This document shows, in pieces, positions 36,405 to 44,492 of a stretch of 64,000 bases of DNA. This DNA is from Bradyrhizobium sediminis (GTDB taxonomy: Bacteria; Pseudomonadota; Alphaproteobacteria; Rhizobiales; Xanthobacteraceae), in the NCBI RefSeq assembly GCF_018736085.1, contig NZ_CP076134.1, positions 4,722,501-4,786,500 on the forward strand, written 5' to 3'. Positions within the stretch are counted from its first letter, which is position 1; each line of letters starts with the position of its first letter. The position numbers and the translations under genes were made by a program. The notes beneath the pieces are model-generated. The model searched no databases and was not told the origin of the DNA. It worked only from the letters and a program-made list of their open reading frames with translations.

Positions 36405-36872
36405 ATGAGCCTTGAATCCGTCCGCGCGTTCTTCGCCGAAAGAGCCCCCGAGATCGCCGTGATCGAATCGCCTGTGAGTTCGGCGACGGTGGCGCTCGCC
36501 GCCGAAGCCTATGGCGTCGAGCCGGGCCGAATCGCGAAAACGCTGTCCTTGCGGATCGGCGAGCGGGTGGTGCTGATCGTGGCCGCCGGCACCTCGCGCA
36601 TGGACAACAGGAAGGTCAAGGCGTTGTTCGGCGGCAAGCCCAAGATGCTCGGGCTGGAGGAGGTCGCCGACATCACCGGCCATGAAGTCGGCGGCGTCTG
36701 TCCGTTCGGCCTGAAGACACCGCTGCCGGTCTATTGCGACGTGTCGCTGCAGGCGTTCGACGAGGTGGTGCCGGCCGCGGGCTCGACCCACAGCGCAGTA
36801 CGCATCCCGCCGGCCCGGATGGCCGAACTTGTGAAAGCCGAATGGGTCGACGTGTGTCAGACGCCGGGGTAG
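36405..36872 (+). CDS. YbaK/EbsC-type aminoacyl-tRNA deacylase
   Basis: The 155-residue protein has the YbaK fold: IAKTLSLRIGERVVLIVAAG, the VGGVCPFGLK segment with the substrate loop, and VVPAAGSTHSAVRIPP. Such proteins remove mischarged amino acids from tRNA (Cys-tRNAPro for YbaK proper). It starts 8 bases after the amidohydrolase, so they share a transcript; the joint role is not clear. Confidence 0.88.
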   Translation: MSLESVRAFFAERAPEIAVIESPVSSATVALAAEAYGVEPGRIAKTLSLRIGERVVLIVAAGTSRMDNRKVKALFGGKPKMLGLEEVADITGHEVGGVCPFGLKTPLPVYCDVSLQAFDEVVPAAGSTHSAVRIPPARMAELVKAEWVDVCQTPG

Positions 36873-36880
36873 TGGCCTCC

Positions 36881-36963
36881 CGTCATTCCGGGGCGATGCG
36901 CAGCATCGAACCCGGAATCTCGAGATTCCGGGTCTGGTCCTTCGGACCATCCCGGAATGACGA
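36881..36963. repeat. Full copy of the cloverleaf-like intergenic repeat
   Basis: Outer arms CGTCATTCCGGG and CCCGGAATGACG pair, enclosing three hairpins: CGATGCGCAGCATCG, the long palindrome centred on CTCGAG near 36922, and TGGTCCTTCGGACCA. The result is a tRNA-like cloverleaf outline. Related copies lie at 8187 (half), 45780 and 60548. It lies between convergent genes and could stop transcription from both sides. Confidence 0.85.
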
Positions 36964-36971
36964 GTGCCCCC

Positions 36972-37961
36972 CTACCCGACCTTGCCGATCTTCTTCACCG
37001 CCGCGATCAGGCGCGCCGAATCCGCGGCGACGAATTTTGCGAATTCCGGCGCATCCATGTAGGCGACCGGACTGCCCGCGGTTTCGAAGGTCTTTACAAC
37101 CTCCGGCGCCTTCACCGCTTGCGCCATCGCCTCGCGCAGCCGCGTCATGATCGGCGCCGGCAGCGCACTCTGCGCGAACAGTCCGGCCCAGATGTAGAAT
37201 TCGACATCCTTGTAGCCGAGTTCCCTGAAGGTCGGCAGGTTCGGAAAACTCGGGATCCGCTCTGCGCCCCAGTTCGCCAGCACGCGCATCTTGCCGTCAT
37301 CGACCTGCTGCTTCAGCGTGCCCGGCGCCGATGCCATCGCCTGCACCGTGCCGCCCAGGAGCGCGGTCAATGCGGGGCCGGCGCCGCGAAACGGCACGTG
37401 CAACAGCTTGATGCCGGCAGAGGCGGCGAACATCTCCATCGCCACATGCAGCGTGCCGTAGGGACCGGACGAGCCATAGGGAATCTGGCCGGGACGTTTC
37501 CTGGCGTCGTCGACGAAGTCCTGCAGCGTCTTCCACGGCGCCGATGCCGGCACTGCGAGCAGCGTCGGATCGGCGAGCACGCGCGCCACCGGCGCGAATT
37601 GCGAGACTTCGTAGGCCACCGGGCGGTCGAACAGCCGGTCGGCTTCCGGCAATACCGCCAGCGACGACAGCGTCATCAACAGCGTGTAGCCATCGGGCTC
37701 GGCGCGCGCCGCCGCCGCATTGCCGACCGAACCGCCGCCGCCGCCGGCGCGGTTGTCGACGATGACGGGCTTGCCGAGGATTTTCTCCAGCGCCAGCGCC
37801 ACCGGCCTTGCGGCGAGATCGGCCTGGCCGCCGGCCGGGAACGGCACGATCATGGTGATATTGCGCGACGGATACGGACTTTGCGCGAGGGCGGTGTTTG
37901 AGAACGCGGCTTGCGCCAGCGGCAGCACAGCGGCGGCCTTCAAGAGTTCGCGGCGGTTCAT
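36972..37961 (-). CDS. Tripartite tricarboxylate transporter-type substrate-binding protein (Tat-type signal)
   Basis: The 329-residue Bug-family protein has a twin-arginine leader (MNRRELLKAAAVLPLAQAAF) and the mature start PYPSRNITMIVPFPAGGQAD. Further family marks are NRAGGGGGSVGNAAAA and LPTFRELGYKDVEFYIWAG. No membrane transporter is next to it, so it is the second orphan receptor in the window. The 5' end is 88 bases from the IS-split REP. Confidence 0.88.
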   Translation of the reverse strand: MNRRELLKAAAVLPLAQAAFSNTALAQSPYPSRNITMIVPFPAGGQADLAARPVALALEKILGKPVIVDNRAGGGGGSVGNAAAARAEPDGYTLLMTLSSLAVLPEADRLFDRPVAYEVSQFAPVARVLADPTLLAVPASAPWKTLQDFVDDARKRPGQIPYGSSGPYGTLHVAMEMFAASAGIKLLHVPFRGAGPALTALLGGTVQAMASAPGTLKQQVDDGKMRVLANWGAERIPSFPNLPTFRELGYKDVEFYIWAGLFAQSALPAPIMTRLREAMAQAVKAPEVVKTFETAGSPVAYMDAPEFAKFVAADSARLIAAVKKIGKVG

Positions 37962-38018
37962 TGGTGGCTTCTCCCCGGAGATTTTGTTTTGGTTGTTGGA
38001 GGCAGCGTAGCCGAAACC

Positions 38019-38049
38019 CGTAGGGTGGGCAAAGGCGCTCTTCGCGCCG
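38019..38049 (+). repeat. REP sequence, left half, interrupted by an IS
   Basis: CGTAGGGTGGGCAAAGGCGC carries the GTAG tetranucleotide (38020) and the left arm of a REP palindrome. The loop and right arm (GCGCCGTGCCCACCA) appear again after the IS at 39588-39612. Joined, they match the intact REP at 40171 in reverse orientation. The last 17 bases are the target duplication. Confidence 0.85.
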
Positions 38050-39587
38050 TGTCAGTAGCTCGTGATCTGTCGCCTGTTTGTAGCTCGTGAAGTGTCGTGT
38101 TTTTGGTGCCCCGGAACAAAGGGGGCACGATGGGCACGGCATCCATTCACGAGGGTGTACGACGGATGCGGTTTTCGAGTTTGCTGGATCGGACTGAGGC
38201 GAAGGAGCTGACGCAGGAGGCGGCGTCTGAGCTTCTGGGGATCAACGTGCGGACGTTCCAACGTTGGGCGGAACGCTTTGAGGCGGAGGGCGATGACGGG
38301 CTGGTCGACCGGCGCATGGGCCGGCGATCACCGAGGCGTGCGCCGGAGGAAGAGCTGGAGCGGATGCTGGGGCTGTTCCGGGACAAGTACGCCGATTTCA
38401 CGGTGAAGCACTTCCACGAGCAGCTGCAAAAGCGACATGGCTATGTGCTGGGCTACACGGTGACGAAGCTGGCCTTGCATGCTGCGGGCTTGGTGCAGAA
38501 GGCGCCGAAGCGTTCGGCGCACCGCAAGAAGCGTCCGCGCCGGCCGCTTCGGGGCATGCTGCTTCACCAGGACGGGTCGCGCCACGTCTGGATCGAAGGT
38601 CTGCCGGCGATGGACCTGATCGTCACGATGGACGATGCGACGAGCGAGATCTACTCGATGCTGCTGGTCGAGGAAGAAGGGACGGCGTCGACGTTCCGGG
38701 CCTTGGGCGAGGTGATTGGCGAGCGTGGTCTGTTCTGCGCGCTCTACACCGATCGCGGCAGCCATTACTTCTACACCCCGAAGGCCGGCGCGAAGGTCTC
38801 GAAGACGCAACAAACCCAGGTGGGACGGGCTTTATCGCATCTTGGGATCGAGCATATCGCGGCCTATTCGCCGCAGGCGCGCGGGCGTTCAGAGCGGGTG
38901 TTCGGCACGCTGCAGGGCCGGCTGCCGAAGGATCTGCGGCTCGCCGGGATCAGGACGGTCGAGGCCGCCAATGCGTGGTTGAAGGCGCATTACATCGCCG
39001 AGCATAATGCGGCGTTTGCGATCGTGGCCGAACAGCAAGGCACGGCGTTCGTAGCCGACCGGCACGAGGCCTGGCGCGAAGCGCTGTGCGTGATCGAAGA
39101 GCGAACCGTCGCCAACGACAACACGATCGCATGGAGCGGCCGGCGGCTGCAGTTGCCGGAGAGCCGGCTCAGGCCCCACTTCGTCAAGGCCGTGGTGCGG
39201 GTTCACGGGTATCCCGATGGCACCGTGGGCGTGTTCCTTGGCCCGCACCGATTGGCGAGGTTTGCCGCCGATGGACAGCAGATCAGCCCCGACGCGCCTC
39301 AGCCTGGCAGCGTGCTCGGAGCCGTCAAGGACAAGCCCTTACGGGCGCGCAAGTGCGCGTCCTTGACCGCTCCTGCGCGCGCCGCCGTCGAGATAGCGCG
39401 GGTCGGGGCGGAGAAACGGGCTTCAAGTCAAACAAAGAAACCAACCCGAGGGGCTAACCTGCCACCAATATCCATGGCATGACCAAACCGGCGGAACCGT
39501 CCACGCCTTCCGGCTCCTCCGAAACTCAATAACGAAGGCGACAGATCACGAGCTACAAAAATACGACAACTTCACCCGCTACGGACA
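38050..39587 (+). mobile_element. Insertion sequence of the ISNCY/IS1202 type, 1538 bp, with 17-bp target duplication
   Basis: The element begins TGTCAGTAGC and ends GCTACGGACA, and is flanked by direct copies of AGGCGCTCTTCGCGCCG at 38033-38049 and 39588-39604. Each end has two tandem copies of a 20-base motif built on GTAGCTCGTGA-TGTCG: 38055-38074 and 38080-38099 at the left, and inverted at 39537-39556 and 39562-39582 at the right. Target duplications of 15-18 bp fit the IS1202-type groups. One transposase gene is intact, so the insertion looks recent. Confidence 0.85.
38130..39482 (+). CDS. ISNCY-family transposase
   Basis: The 450-residue DDE transposase starts at the ATG at 38130 with GGGGG upstream; an upstream in-frame GTG at 38097 is possible. 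The N-end is a helix-turn-helix (TQEAASELLGINVRTFQRWA). The catalytic triad lies at LLHQDGSRHVWI (D), LYTDRGSHYFYT (D) and QARGRSERVFGTLQ (E). The C-end has a small beta domain. No frameshift is visible, so it should be functional. Confidence 0.9.
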   Translation: MGTASIHEGVRRMRFSSLLDRTEAKELTQEAASELLGINVRTFQRWAERFEAEGDDGLVDRRMGRRSPRRAPEEELERMLGLFRDKYADFTVKHFHEQLQKRHGYVLGYTVTKLALHAAGLVQKAPKRSAHRKKRPRRPLRGMLLHQDGSRHVWIEGLPAMDLIVTMDDATSEIYSMLLVEEEGTASTFRALGEVIGERGLFCALYTDRGSHYFYTPKAGAKVSKTQQTQVGRALSHLGIEHIAAYSPQARGRSERVFGTLQGRLPKDLRLAGIRTVEAANAWLKAHYIAEHNAAFAIVAEQQGTAFVADRHEAWREALCVIEERTVANDNTIAWSGRRLQLPESRLRPHFVKAVVRVHGYPDGTVGVFLGPHRLARFAADGQQISPDAPQPGSVLGAVKDKPLRARKCASLTAPARAAVEIARVGAEKRASSQTKKPTRGANLPPISMA

Positions 39588-39612
39588 AGGCGCTCTTCGC
39601 GCCGTGCCCACC
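39588..39612 (+). repeat. REP sequence, right half, after the IS
   Basis: AGGCGCTCTTCGCGCCG (target duplication) and TGCCCACC complete the REP begun at 38019. GGTGGGCA on the left pairs with TGCCCACC here. Confidence 0.85.
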
Positions 39613-39614
39613 AT

Positions 39615-40145
39615 TCATTCACCGAACGAGCCCTGAATATCCTTCATGTCCCCGCCCCAGTCTGCTGCGAGCAACCCGCGGCCAACATAGCGATGGAAGC
39701 TACTGTGCGGCCAATCGGCTACGCGCGTAACGTAGCCATGTTTCACCGGATTGAAATGAATGTAGTCGACATGACGCGCGAGATCCGCATCATCGCGAAT
39801 TGCGTGCTCCCAATAGCGGCGCTGCCAGATGCCTTTTTCCCGTTTGGCGACCTTGCTTTCGGATCGCGCGAGGGCCGGATCGAGCCCTCGTGAAAAACCA
39901 CTCTTGATCAGGCCCCACCGAATCGAGAAATCTGAATCCCCTTCCGGCAAGGCCCAAATGCAGTGAACATGATCGGGCAGGACGCAGACTGCAACAGTCT
40001 CGAACGGTCGGCTTTCTTGAACGATTCGATAGCTTTGCCGGAGGCGTCCGATCTCATCGATCAGAAGATTGCTCGGCCGTTCGGCGAGAACGACCGTAAA
40101 AAAGAAGACGCTGCCCTTGAACCTTGCTCGTATGTATTGCGGCAT
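39615..40145 (-). CDS. REP-associated tyrosine transposase (RAYT)
   Basis: The 176-residue Y1 HUH-type protein has the metal-binding VLPDHVHCIWALP (HVH) and the catalytic-Tyr segment VDYIHFNPVKHGYV, with the RYWEHAIRDDADL region between. RAYTs cut single-stranded REP hairpins and are held to spread REP sequences. It is flanked on both sides by REPs with a GTAG foot: one split by the IS to the left, one at 40171 to the right, in opposite orientation. The length and motifs are intact. Confidence 0.93.
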   Translation of the reverse strand: MPQYIRARFKGSVFFFTVVLAERPSNLLIDEIGRLRQSYRIVQESRPFETVAVCVLPDHVHCIWALPEGDSDFSIRWGLIKSGFSRGLDPALARSESKVAKREKGIWQRRYWEHAIRDDADLARHVDYIHFNPVKHGYVTRVADWPHSSFHRYVGRGLLAADWGGDMKDIQGSFGE

Positions 40146-40170
40146 AGCGCATGTATCATATCACCAAAGG

Positions 40171-40209
40171 TGGTGGGCACGGCGCAGATGCGCCTTTGCC
40201 CACCCTACG
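40171..40209 (-). repeat. Intact REP sequence right of the RAYT gene
   Basis: On the minus strand it reads CGTAGGGTGGGCAAAGGCGC, a 4-base loop and GCGCCGTGCCCACCA. It has the GTAG foot plus a hairpin, and differs from the left REP only in the loop. With the left REP it forms an inverted pair around the RAYT gene. Confidence 0.9.
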
Positions 40210-40212
40210 AAG

Positions 40213-41121
40213 TTACTTTTTCCTACCCCTGGCAAAACGCCTGGCGAGAAAATCCGCCAGCACTTCGACGCGCACGGGACGCGGGCCGCCGGATGGCATC
40301 ACCAGATGCACGGCGCCTTCGGCCTGCTTCCAGTCTTTCAGGATCACCTCGACCTCGCCCGAGGCAATGGCGTCGCCGACGATGAAGTCCGGCAGGTCGG
40401 CGATGCCGAGCCCTGCCAAAAGCGCCGGCATCAGCGCCTCGCCATTGTTGACGCGCAGCGGTCCGGCGGGGCGCACGCTGGCCTGCTCGCCTGCGGCATT
40501 GGTGTAGTGCCAGACACCGGGTGTGGAGAGATAGGCATAGCCGAGGCATTTGTGCTGGGCGAGATGCATCGGATGGGTCGGCCGGCCATGGCGCCTGAGA
40601 TATTCCGGCGAGGCCACCGTGTAGCGCGGCATCGCGCAGAGCCGCCGCGCGACCAGCGAGGAATCCGGCAGGCTCGCGATCCGCAAGCCCGCGTCGAAGC
40701 CCTCGCCGATCAGGTCGACCATGGCGTCACTGAGGTGAAGATCGATCGCGACATCGGGATATTCCTTGAGAAACTCCGGCAGGATCGGCGCCACCGCTTT
40801 CAGCCCGAACGTCATCGGTACCGCGAACCGCACCAGCCCGCGCGGCGCCACCGACTGCGCCAGCGCCTCGTTCTCCACCGCCTCGCCGTCGAGCAGCAGC
40901 CGCGCGGCGCGCTCGGACAGTTTTTGCCCGGCATCGGTCAGTGCGAGCCGCCGCGAGGTACGGTTGAACAGCCGGGCGCCAAGCCGCGCCTCCAGCCGGG
41001 TGACCGCCTTGGACACGGTGGCCTTCGACAGCGCCAGTTCGGTGGCGGCCGCCGCAAACGACCGTAATTCCACGACTTTTGCGAAAATCGCGAGGCCTTC
41101 AAAGTCCGGAAGTCTTGCCAT
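40213..41121 (-). CDS. LysR-family transcriptional regulator
   Basis: The 302-residue regulator starts at ATG 41121 (MARLPDFEGLAIFAKVVELR); longer frames add unlikely residues. It has the HTH helix ELALSKATVSKAVTRLEARL and a substrate-binding domain similar to those of the AaeR/CrgA-like group. It is divergent from the pirin gene with 116 bases between, the usual layout for an autoregulated LysR gene and its target. The stop lies 4 bases from the REP. Confidence 0.9.
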   Translation of the reverse strand: MARLPDFEGLAIFAKVVELRSFAAAATELALSKATVSKAVTRLEARLGARLFNRTSRRLALTDAGQKLSERAARLLLDGEAVENEALAQSVAPRGLVRFAVPMTFGLKAVAPILPEFLKEYPDVAIDLHLSDAMVDLIGEGFDAGLRIASLPDSSLVARRLCAMPRYTVASPEYLRRHGRPTHPMHLAQHKCLGYAYLSTPGVWHYTNAAGEQASVRPAGPLRVNNGEALMPALLAGLGIADLPDFIVGDAIASGEVEVILKDWKQAEGAVHLVMPSGGPRPVRVEVLADFLARRFARGRKK

Positions 41122-41237
41122 CTGCGCCACCCGATTAGGACAATTCTGGAAACAATATGTTTCGACAGTTTCTATTTCTAATCTACCCGGAAGGGCATAT
41201 CCAGACGCCAACGGAATTGAAGCCAAGGAAATATCCC

Positions 41238-41936
41238 ATGATCGAACTCAGACCCTTTGCAAAACTCGGCGGCGCCGACCACGGCTGGCTGAAGGCCAAG
41301 CACCATTTCTCGTTCGCGAGCTACTATGACCCGAGCAATATGGGCCATGGCTCGCTGCGGGTGTGGAACGATGACGAGATCGCGCCGAACACCGGCTTTC
41401 CCGCCCATCCCCACGCCAACATGGAGATCATCACCTATGTCCGCGAAGGCGCGATCACCCATCAGGACAGCCTCGGCAACAAGGGCCGCACCGAAGCCGG
41501 CGACGTGCAGGTGATGAGCGCCGGAAGCGGCGTGCGTCATTCCGAATACAATCTGGAGCCGACCAAGACCAAGATCTTCCAGATCTGGATCGAACCGAAG
41601 GCGCAAGGCGGTCAGCCGACCTGGGGCGCGAAACCGTTTCCGAAGGCGGATCGCTCGGGAAAATTCGTCACCATCGCCAGCGGTTTTGCCGCCGACAACA
41701 ATGCGCTGCCGATCCGCGCCGACGCGCGGGTGCTCGCCACCACGCTGAAGGCCGGCGAGAGCGCGGAATATGCGCCCGATAGAGCGCGCAACCTCTATCT
41801 GGTGCCGGCCGCGGGTGCGATCGAGATCAACGGCGTGCGGGTCAACGCCCGCGACGGCGTCGCGATATCAAACGAAGCGAAACTGACGATCACCGCGCTG
41901 GAAGATTCGGAGCTGGTGCTGGTCGACGCGGCGTAA
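41238..41936 (+). CDS. Pirin-family protein
   Basis: The 232-residue bicupin starts at the ATG at 41238 (AAGGAA ribosome site). The N-terminal cupin has the metal motif FPAHPHANMEIITYV (HxH...E) and the MSAGSGVRHSE His. The C-terminal cupin is shorter. Pirins bind iron, and some have quercetinase activity; bacterial members like YhhW are oxidative-stress related. The LysR gene next door likely controls it. Confidence 0.9.
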   Translation: MIELRPFAKLGGADHGWLKAKHHFSFASYYDPSNMGHGSLRVWNDDEIAPNTGFPAHPHANMEIITYVREGAITHQDSLGNKGRTEAGDVQVMSAGSGVRHSEYNLEPTKTKIFQIWIEPKAQGGQPTWGAKPFPKADRSGKFVTIASGFAADNNALPIRADARVLATTLKAGESAEYAPDRARNLYLVPAAGAIEINGVRVNARDGVAISNEAKLTITALEDSELVLVDAA

Positions 41937-41963
41937 GGCGCGGAGACAACCCAACACGCCACT

Positions 41964-42081
41964 CGTCATGCGCGGGCAAGAGCGCGAAGCGCGTCTTCGC
42001 GCCAGGTGACCCGCGCATCCATCCCTCTTCGAGAAAGTCTTGCGAAGAAGATGGATGGCCGGGTCAAGCCCGGCCATGACG
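41964..42081. repeat. Second type of intergenic repeat (CGTCATG...CATGACG)
   Basis: The outer arms CGTCATGCGCGGGC and GCCCGGCCATGACG pair. Inner hairpins are AGCGCGAAGCGCG, CGCATCCATC with GATGGATGG, and GCCGGGTCAAGCCCGGC. This is a different family from the cloverleaf repeat. It sits between the pirin gene and the wrbA remnant. Confidence 0.75.
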
Positions 42082-42128
42082 ATGTTCCTTTGCCTTCGCA
42101 ACAATCACAACGCTCACGGAAGCCCCCA

Positions 42129-42281
42129 ATGACAAAAGTTCTCGTTCTCTATTATTCCGCCTATGGTCACATCGAAGCGATGGCGAACGCCGTCGCCGAG
42201 GGCGCGCGCGAAGCCGGCGCCTCGGACGACATCAAGCGCGGACGCGCGATCGCGGAGACCGCGAAGAAACTGCATGGCTGA
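42129..42281 (+). pseudogene. wrbA: wrbA-type NAD(P)H:quinone oxidoreductase reduced to its two ends
   Basis: The frame encodes 50 residues. Residues 1-37 ([20 protein letters not shown] through DIKR) are the flavodoxin-like N-end of WrbA with the YYSxYGH phosphate loop. Residues 38-50 ([13 protein letters not shown]) are the exact C-end of the family. About 150 residues between are missing without a frameshift, so one clean in-frame deletion joined codons of the two ends. The product lacks most of the FMN site and cannot be active. Confidence 0.85.
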
Positions 42282-42290
42282 TGCGACGCG

Positions 42291-42320
42291 GGGCGGCATT
42301 TCGTTCCCGGAATGCCGCCC
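42291..42320. terminator. Hairpin after the wrbA remnant
   Basis: GGGCGGCATT and AATGCCGCCC make a 10-bp stem around a 10-base loop. No T-run follows on the plus strand; it may end transcription of the truncated wrbA and of the convergent gene. Confidence 0.5.
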
Positions 42321-42364
42321 TATCTGCTCGGCGGAACGACGGCCCGATACGGGAATCAACCCTC

Positions 42365-43543
42365 TTAGTGCGAGGGCGGTTTGCCGAGCGCGCGCTTGAT
42401 AATGGCCGTGAGCCGCGGATAGTTGCGCAGCTCGCGTGCGACGCGGTCGCGCAGAGCGTAGGGCAATCCGCGCCAGCTCAGGGCGGCCGACAGATCGGCC
42501 AGTGCAATCGGCGCCACGCCGAAGCGGCGCTTGTAGGCGTAATTGCCGATGCTGAAATCGACCTCGCGGACGCCGTCCCCATGCAGCGCCGCCATGGTGC
42601 GCTCGATGATCAGCCGGCCCGGCGAACAGTTCGACCATTTCTCGCCGGCATTGCTGATGCGCACCATCACGTAGCGCGGCCCGACGCGAACGCCGAGCAG
42701 CGTCGCCACCACCTCGTCGCCTGACGTCAGCGCCGAGACCACGGTAAAGCCGCTGCCGATGCCGTCATTGATCAGGTTGCGGTAGAACGCGGCGCAGGTC
42801 TCGTTGTTGAGGATGAAATTCAGCCCGAGCTGCTGCATCCGCGCGCCCTGCTGGGCCTCGGTGACGGCGAGAATCCGCAAGGCGTCGTCCTTGTCGGCAA
42901 CGATCCTGAATCCGGCGGCGGGATCGCGCGTGAACACCCGCCAGCTTCGCTCCAATTCCTTGCGCACGGTGCGCCCGAGCTGAAAACGCCAGGCATCATA
43001 GTCGTCGCCGGTCGTGACGATGTTGCCGTTCAGCGAACAGGAGCCGGCGCCATCGAGCAACGCCAGTGGATTGGGCTGGCCCGCGAGATCGAGCGGCATC
43101 TTGCGCAGCCGAATGAGATCGGCGCCACCAGGCATCCGCCGCAGCGCGGCTTTCAGGTCGCGCCACATCGCGCGCGCCGCCTTGGCGTCGCGCGGGGCGG
43201 CTGGGCCAAGCAGCGGCGCGTTGTAGTCGGTGAGATCGAGATCGGCGAACTCGACGATCCGGATGCCCTTCTGCAGGCGGCGGACGAGCGGCAGCAATGC
43301 GGCCCGTTCGCCGGTGACGGCATCCGAGACCATGGCCAGCAGCGGCTCGACATCGTCGAGCCCGGCAAAAGCCCGGTACCATGCATCGAGCCACTGGCTG
43401 TCCTGGAACGGCGTCGGCGGGCTGACATCGCTCCAGCGCGACGCGGCCTGTTTCCAGTCGGATGCGAATTCGACGCGAAATCCAGCTGCGCGCGCCATCG
43501 CGCGCGCCCCGGGTTTTCCGCCTGTTGCCGTCAATACGGTCAT
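42365..43543 (-). CDS. CelD/BcsL-like acetyltransferase (GNAT, FemAB-like) of polysaccharide locus
   Basis: The 392-residue protein has the acetyltransferase domain in the second half: TEAQQGARMQQLGLNFIL, then EVVATLLGVRVGPRYVMVRI, NAGEKWSNCSPGRLIIERTM and VREVDFSIGNYAYKRRFGV. These are the marks of the CelD/BcsL group involved in cellulose and other polysaccharide formation. ATG 43543 was chosen because earlier residues are not protein-like. It starts 13 bases after the cupin-like gene, so they are cotranscribed. Confidence 0.8.
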   Translation of the reverse strand: MTVLTATGGKPGARAMARAAGFRVEFASDWKQAASRWSDVSPPTPFQDSQWLDAWYRAFAGLDDVEPLLAMVSDAVTGERAALLPLVRRLQKGIRIVEFADLDLTDYNAPLLGPAAPRDAKAARAMWRDLKAALRRMPGGADLIRLRKMPLDLAGQPNPLALLDGAGSCSLNGNIVTTGDDYDAWRFQLGRTVRKELERSWRVFTRDPAAGFRIVADKDDALRILAVTEAQQGARMQQLGLNFILNNETCAAFYRNLINDGIGSGFTVVSALTSGDEVVATLLGVRVGPRYVMVRISNAGEKWSNCSPGRLIIERTMAALHGDGVREVDFSIGNYAYKRRFGVAPIALADLSAALSWRGLPYALRDRVARELRNYPRLTAIIKRALGKPPSH

Positions 43544-43556
43544 TGCCGGTCTGTCT

Positions 43557-44492
43557 TCACGCCGCCTTCGGCAGATCGACGATCCTGCCGGGCTGCGCGG
43601 CATCGAGCCGGAAGTCGATCGGACGGCGCGCGCTGCGCTCGCGCTTGACCCAGCTGCTGTCGCGCAGCAGCTTTTGCAGCACCGCCTTGGCGAAGAAAGA
43701 CGGGCCGCGCAGGTTGCGGCTTTTCGGCTGATAGCCGAAGCGGTGGCGCAGCAGGCCGTTGGCGAGGTTGACGATGTCGGTGCGCCGGATTTCGTCATTC
43801 ACATACGACACCGTCATCGAGATGTTCACGGTCCCGAGATTTTCGACGCGATGCGGCGCGTTCAGCGGCCAGCTCAACATCTGGCCGGGCTCGAGGTCGA
43901 GCACCTGCGCATGCGCGTCGTACCAGGGGGCGTAGGGTATATCGACCTCGACATCGAACAGGGCGATGTCTTCGAGATGCTCCGGTTTGAGGAATGGAGG
44001 GGAATTGGGATAGACATAGACGCGCTTGCGTCCCGCGATCTGGATCAGACCCTGTCCCGGCAGATCGGAGTGATAATAGACCTGCGCGTCCGGCGAGGAG
44101 ATCAGAATGCCGGCCTGGTATTTCGGCGCCTGGAAACCGGGAACGTTGGCCGCGATCTCCGCGAACATGTCGTCGAGCATGGTGCGGTAAGCGCTGTCGA
44201 CGCCGGAGACATTGCGCAGATTGAGCCAGAGGCCGCCGCCGGCGATCGCGTCCATCACCTGGCGGCCACTGAGATTGCCGATCTCGCCCTCGCGCCACAG
44301 CCGACGGGATTCCTTCGCGCCGGTTTGCACCAGGCTGTAATGTTCGCGCGGATAACGCTCGATCAATTCGGCAAGCCTGTCGGTGGAAAACAGCGGCGAC
44401 TTGTGCAGTCCATGGGCGAGCCGGATCGGCTGCCGCTCCCAGAGCAGTGAATGGGTGTCGTCCCAGTTCGTGAAAACCCTGTCTCTGGCCAT
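43557..44492 (-). CDS. Cupin/JmjC-like protein
   Basis: The 311-residue protein has a cupin-type metal motif in YYHSDLPGQGLIQIAGRKRV (H, D) and the later SWPLNAPHRVENLG with a second His. These match the HxD...H triad of Fe(II)/2-oxoglutarate oxygenases of the JmjC type. It starts at ATG 44492. Cupin-like proteins next to polysaccharide acetyltransferases are known in alphaproteobacteria; the substrate here is not known. Confidence 0.75.
   Translation of the reverse strand: MARDRVFTNWDDTHSLLWERQPIRLAHGLHKSPLFSTDRLAELIERYPREHYSLVQTGAKESRRLWREGEIGNLSGRQVMDAIAGGGLWLNLRNVSGVDSAYRTMLDDMFAEIAANVPGFQAPKYQAGILISSPDAQVYYHSDLPGQGLIQIAGRKRVYVYPNSPPFLKPEHLEDIALFDVEVDIPYAPWYDAHAQVLDLEPGQMLSWPLNAPHRVENLGTVNISMTVSYVNDEIRRTDIVNLANGLLRHRFGYQPKSRNLRGPSFFAKAVLQKLLRDSSWVKRERSARRPIDFRLDAAQPGRIVDLPKAA

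Noticed and set aside
38130..39482. Calling the IS transposase an integrase of a larger element
   Set aside because: Both ends and the target duplication are visible at 1538 bp, and no other gene lies between them.
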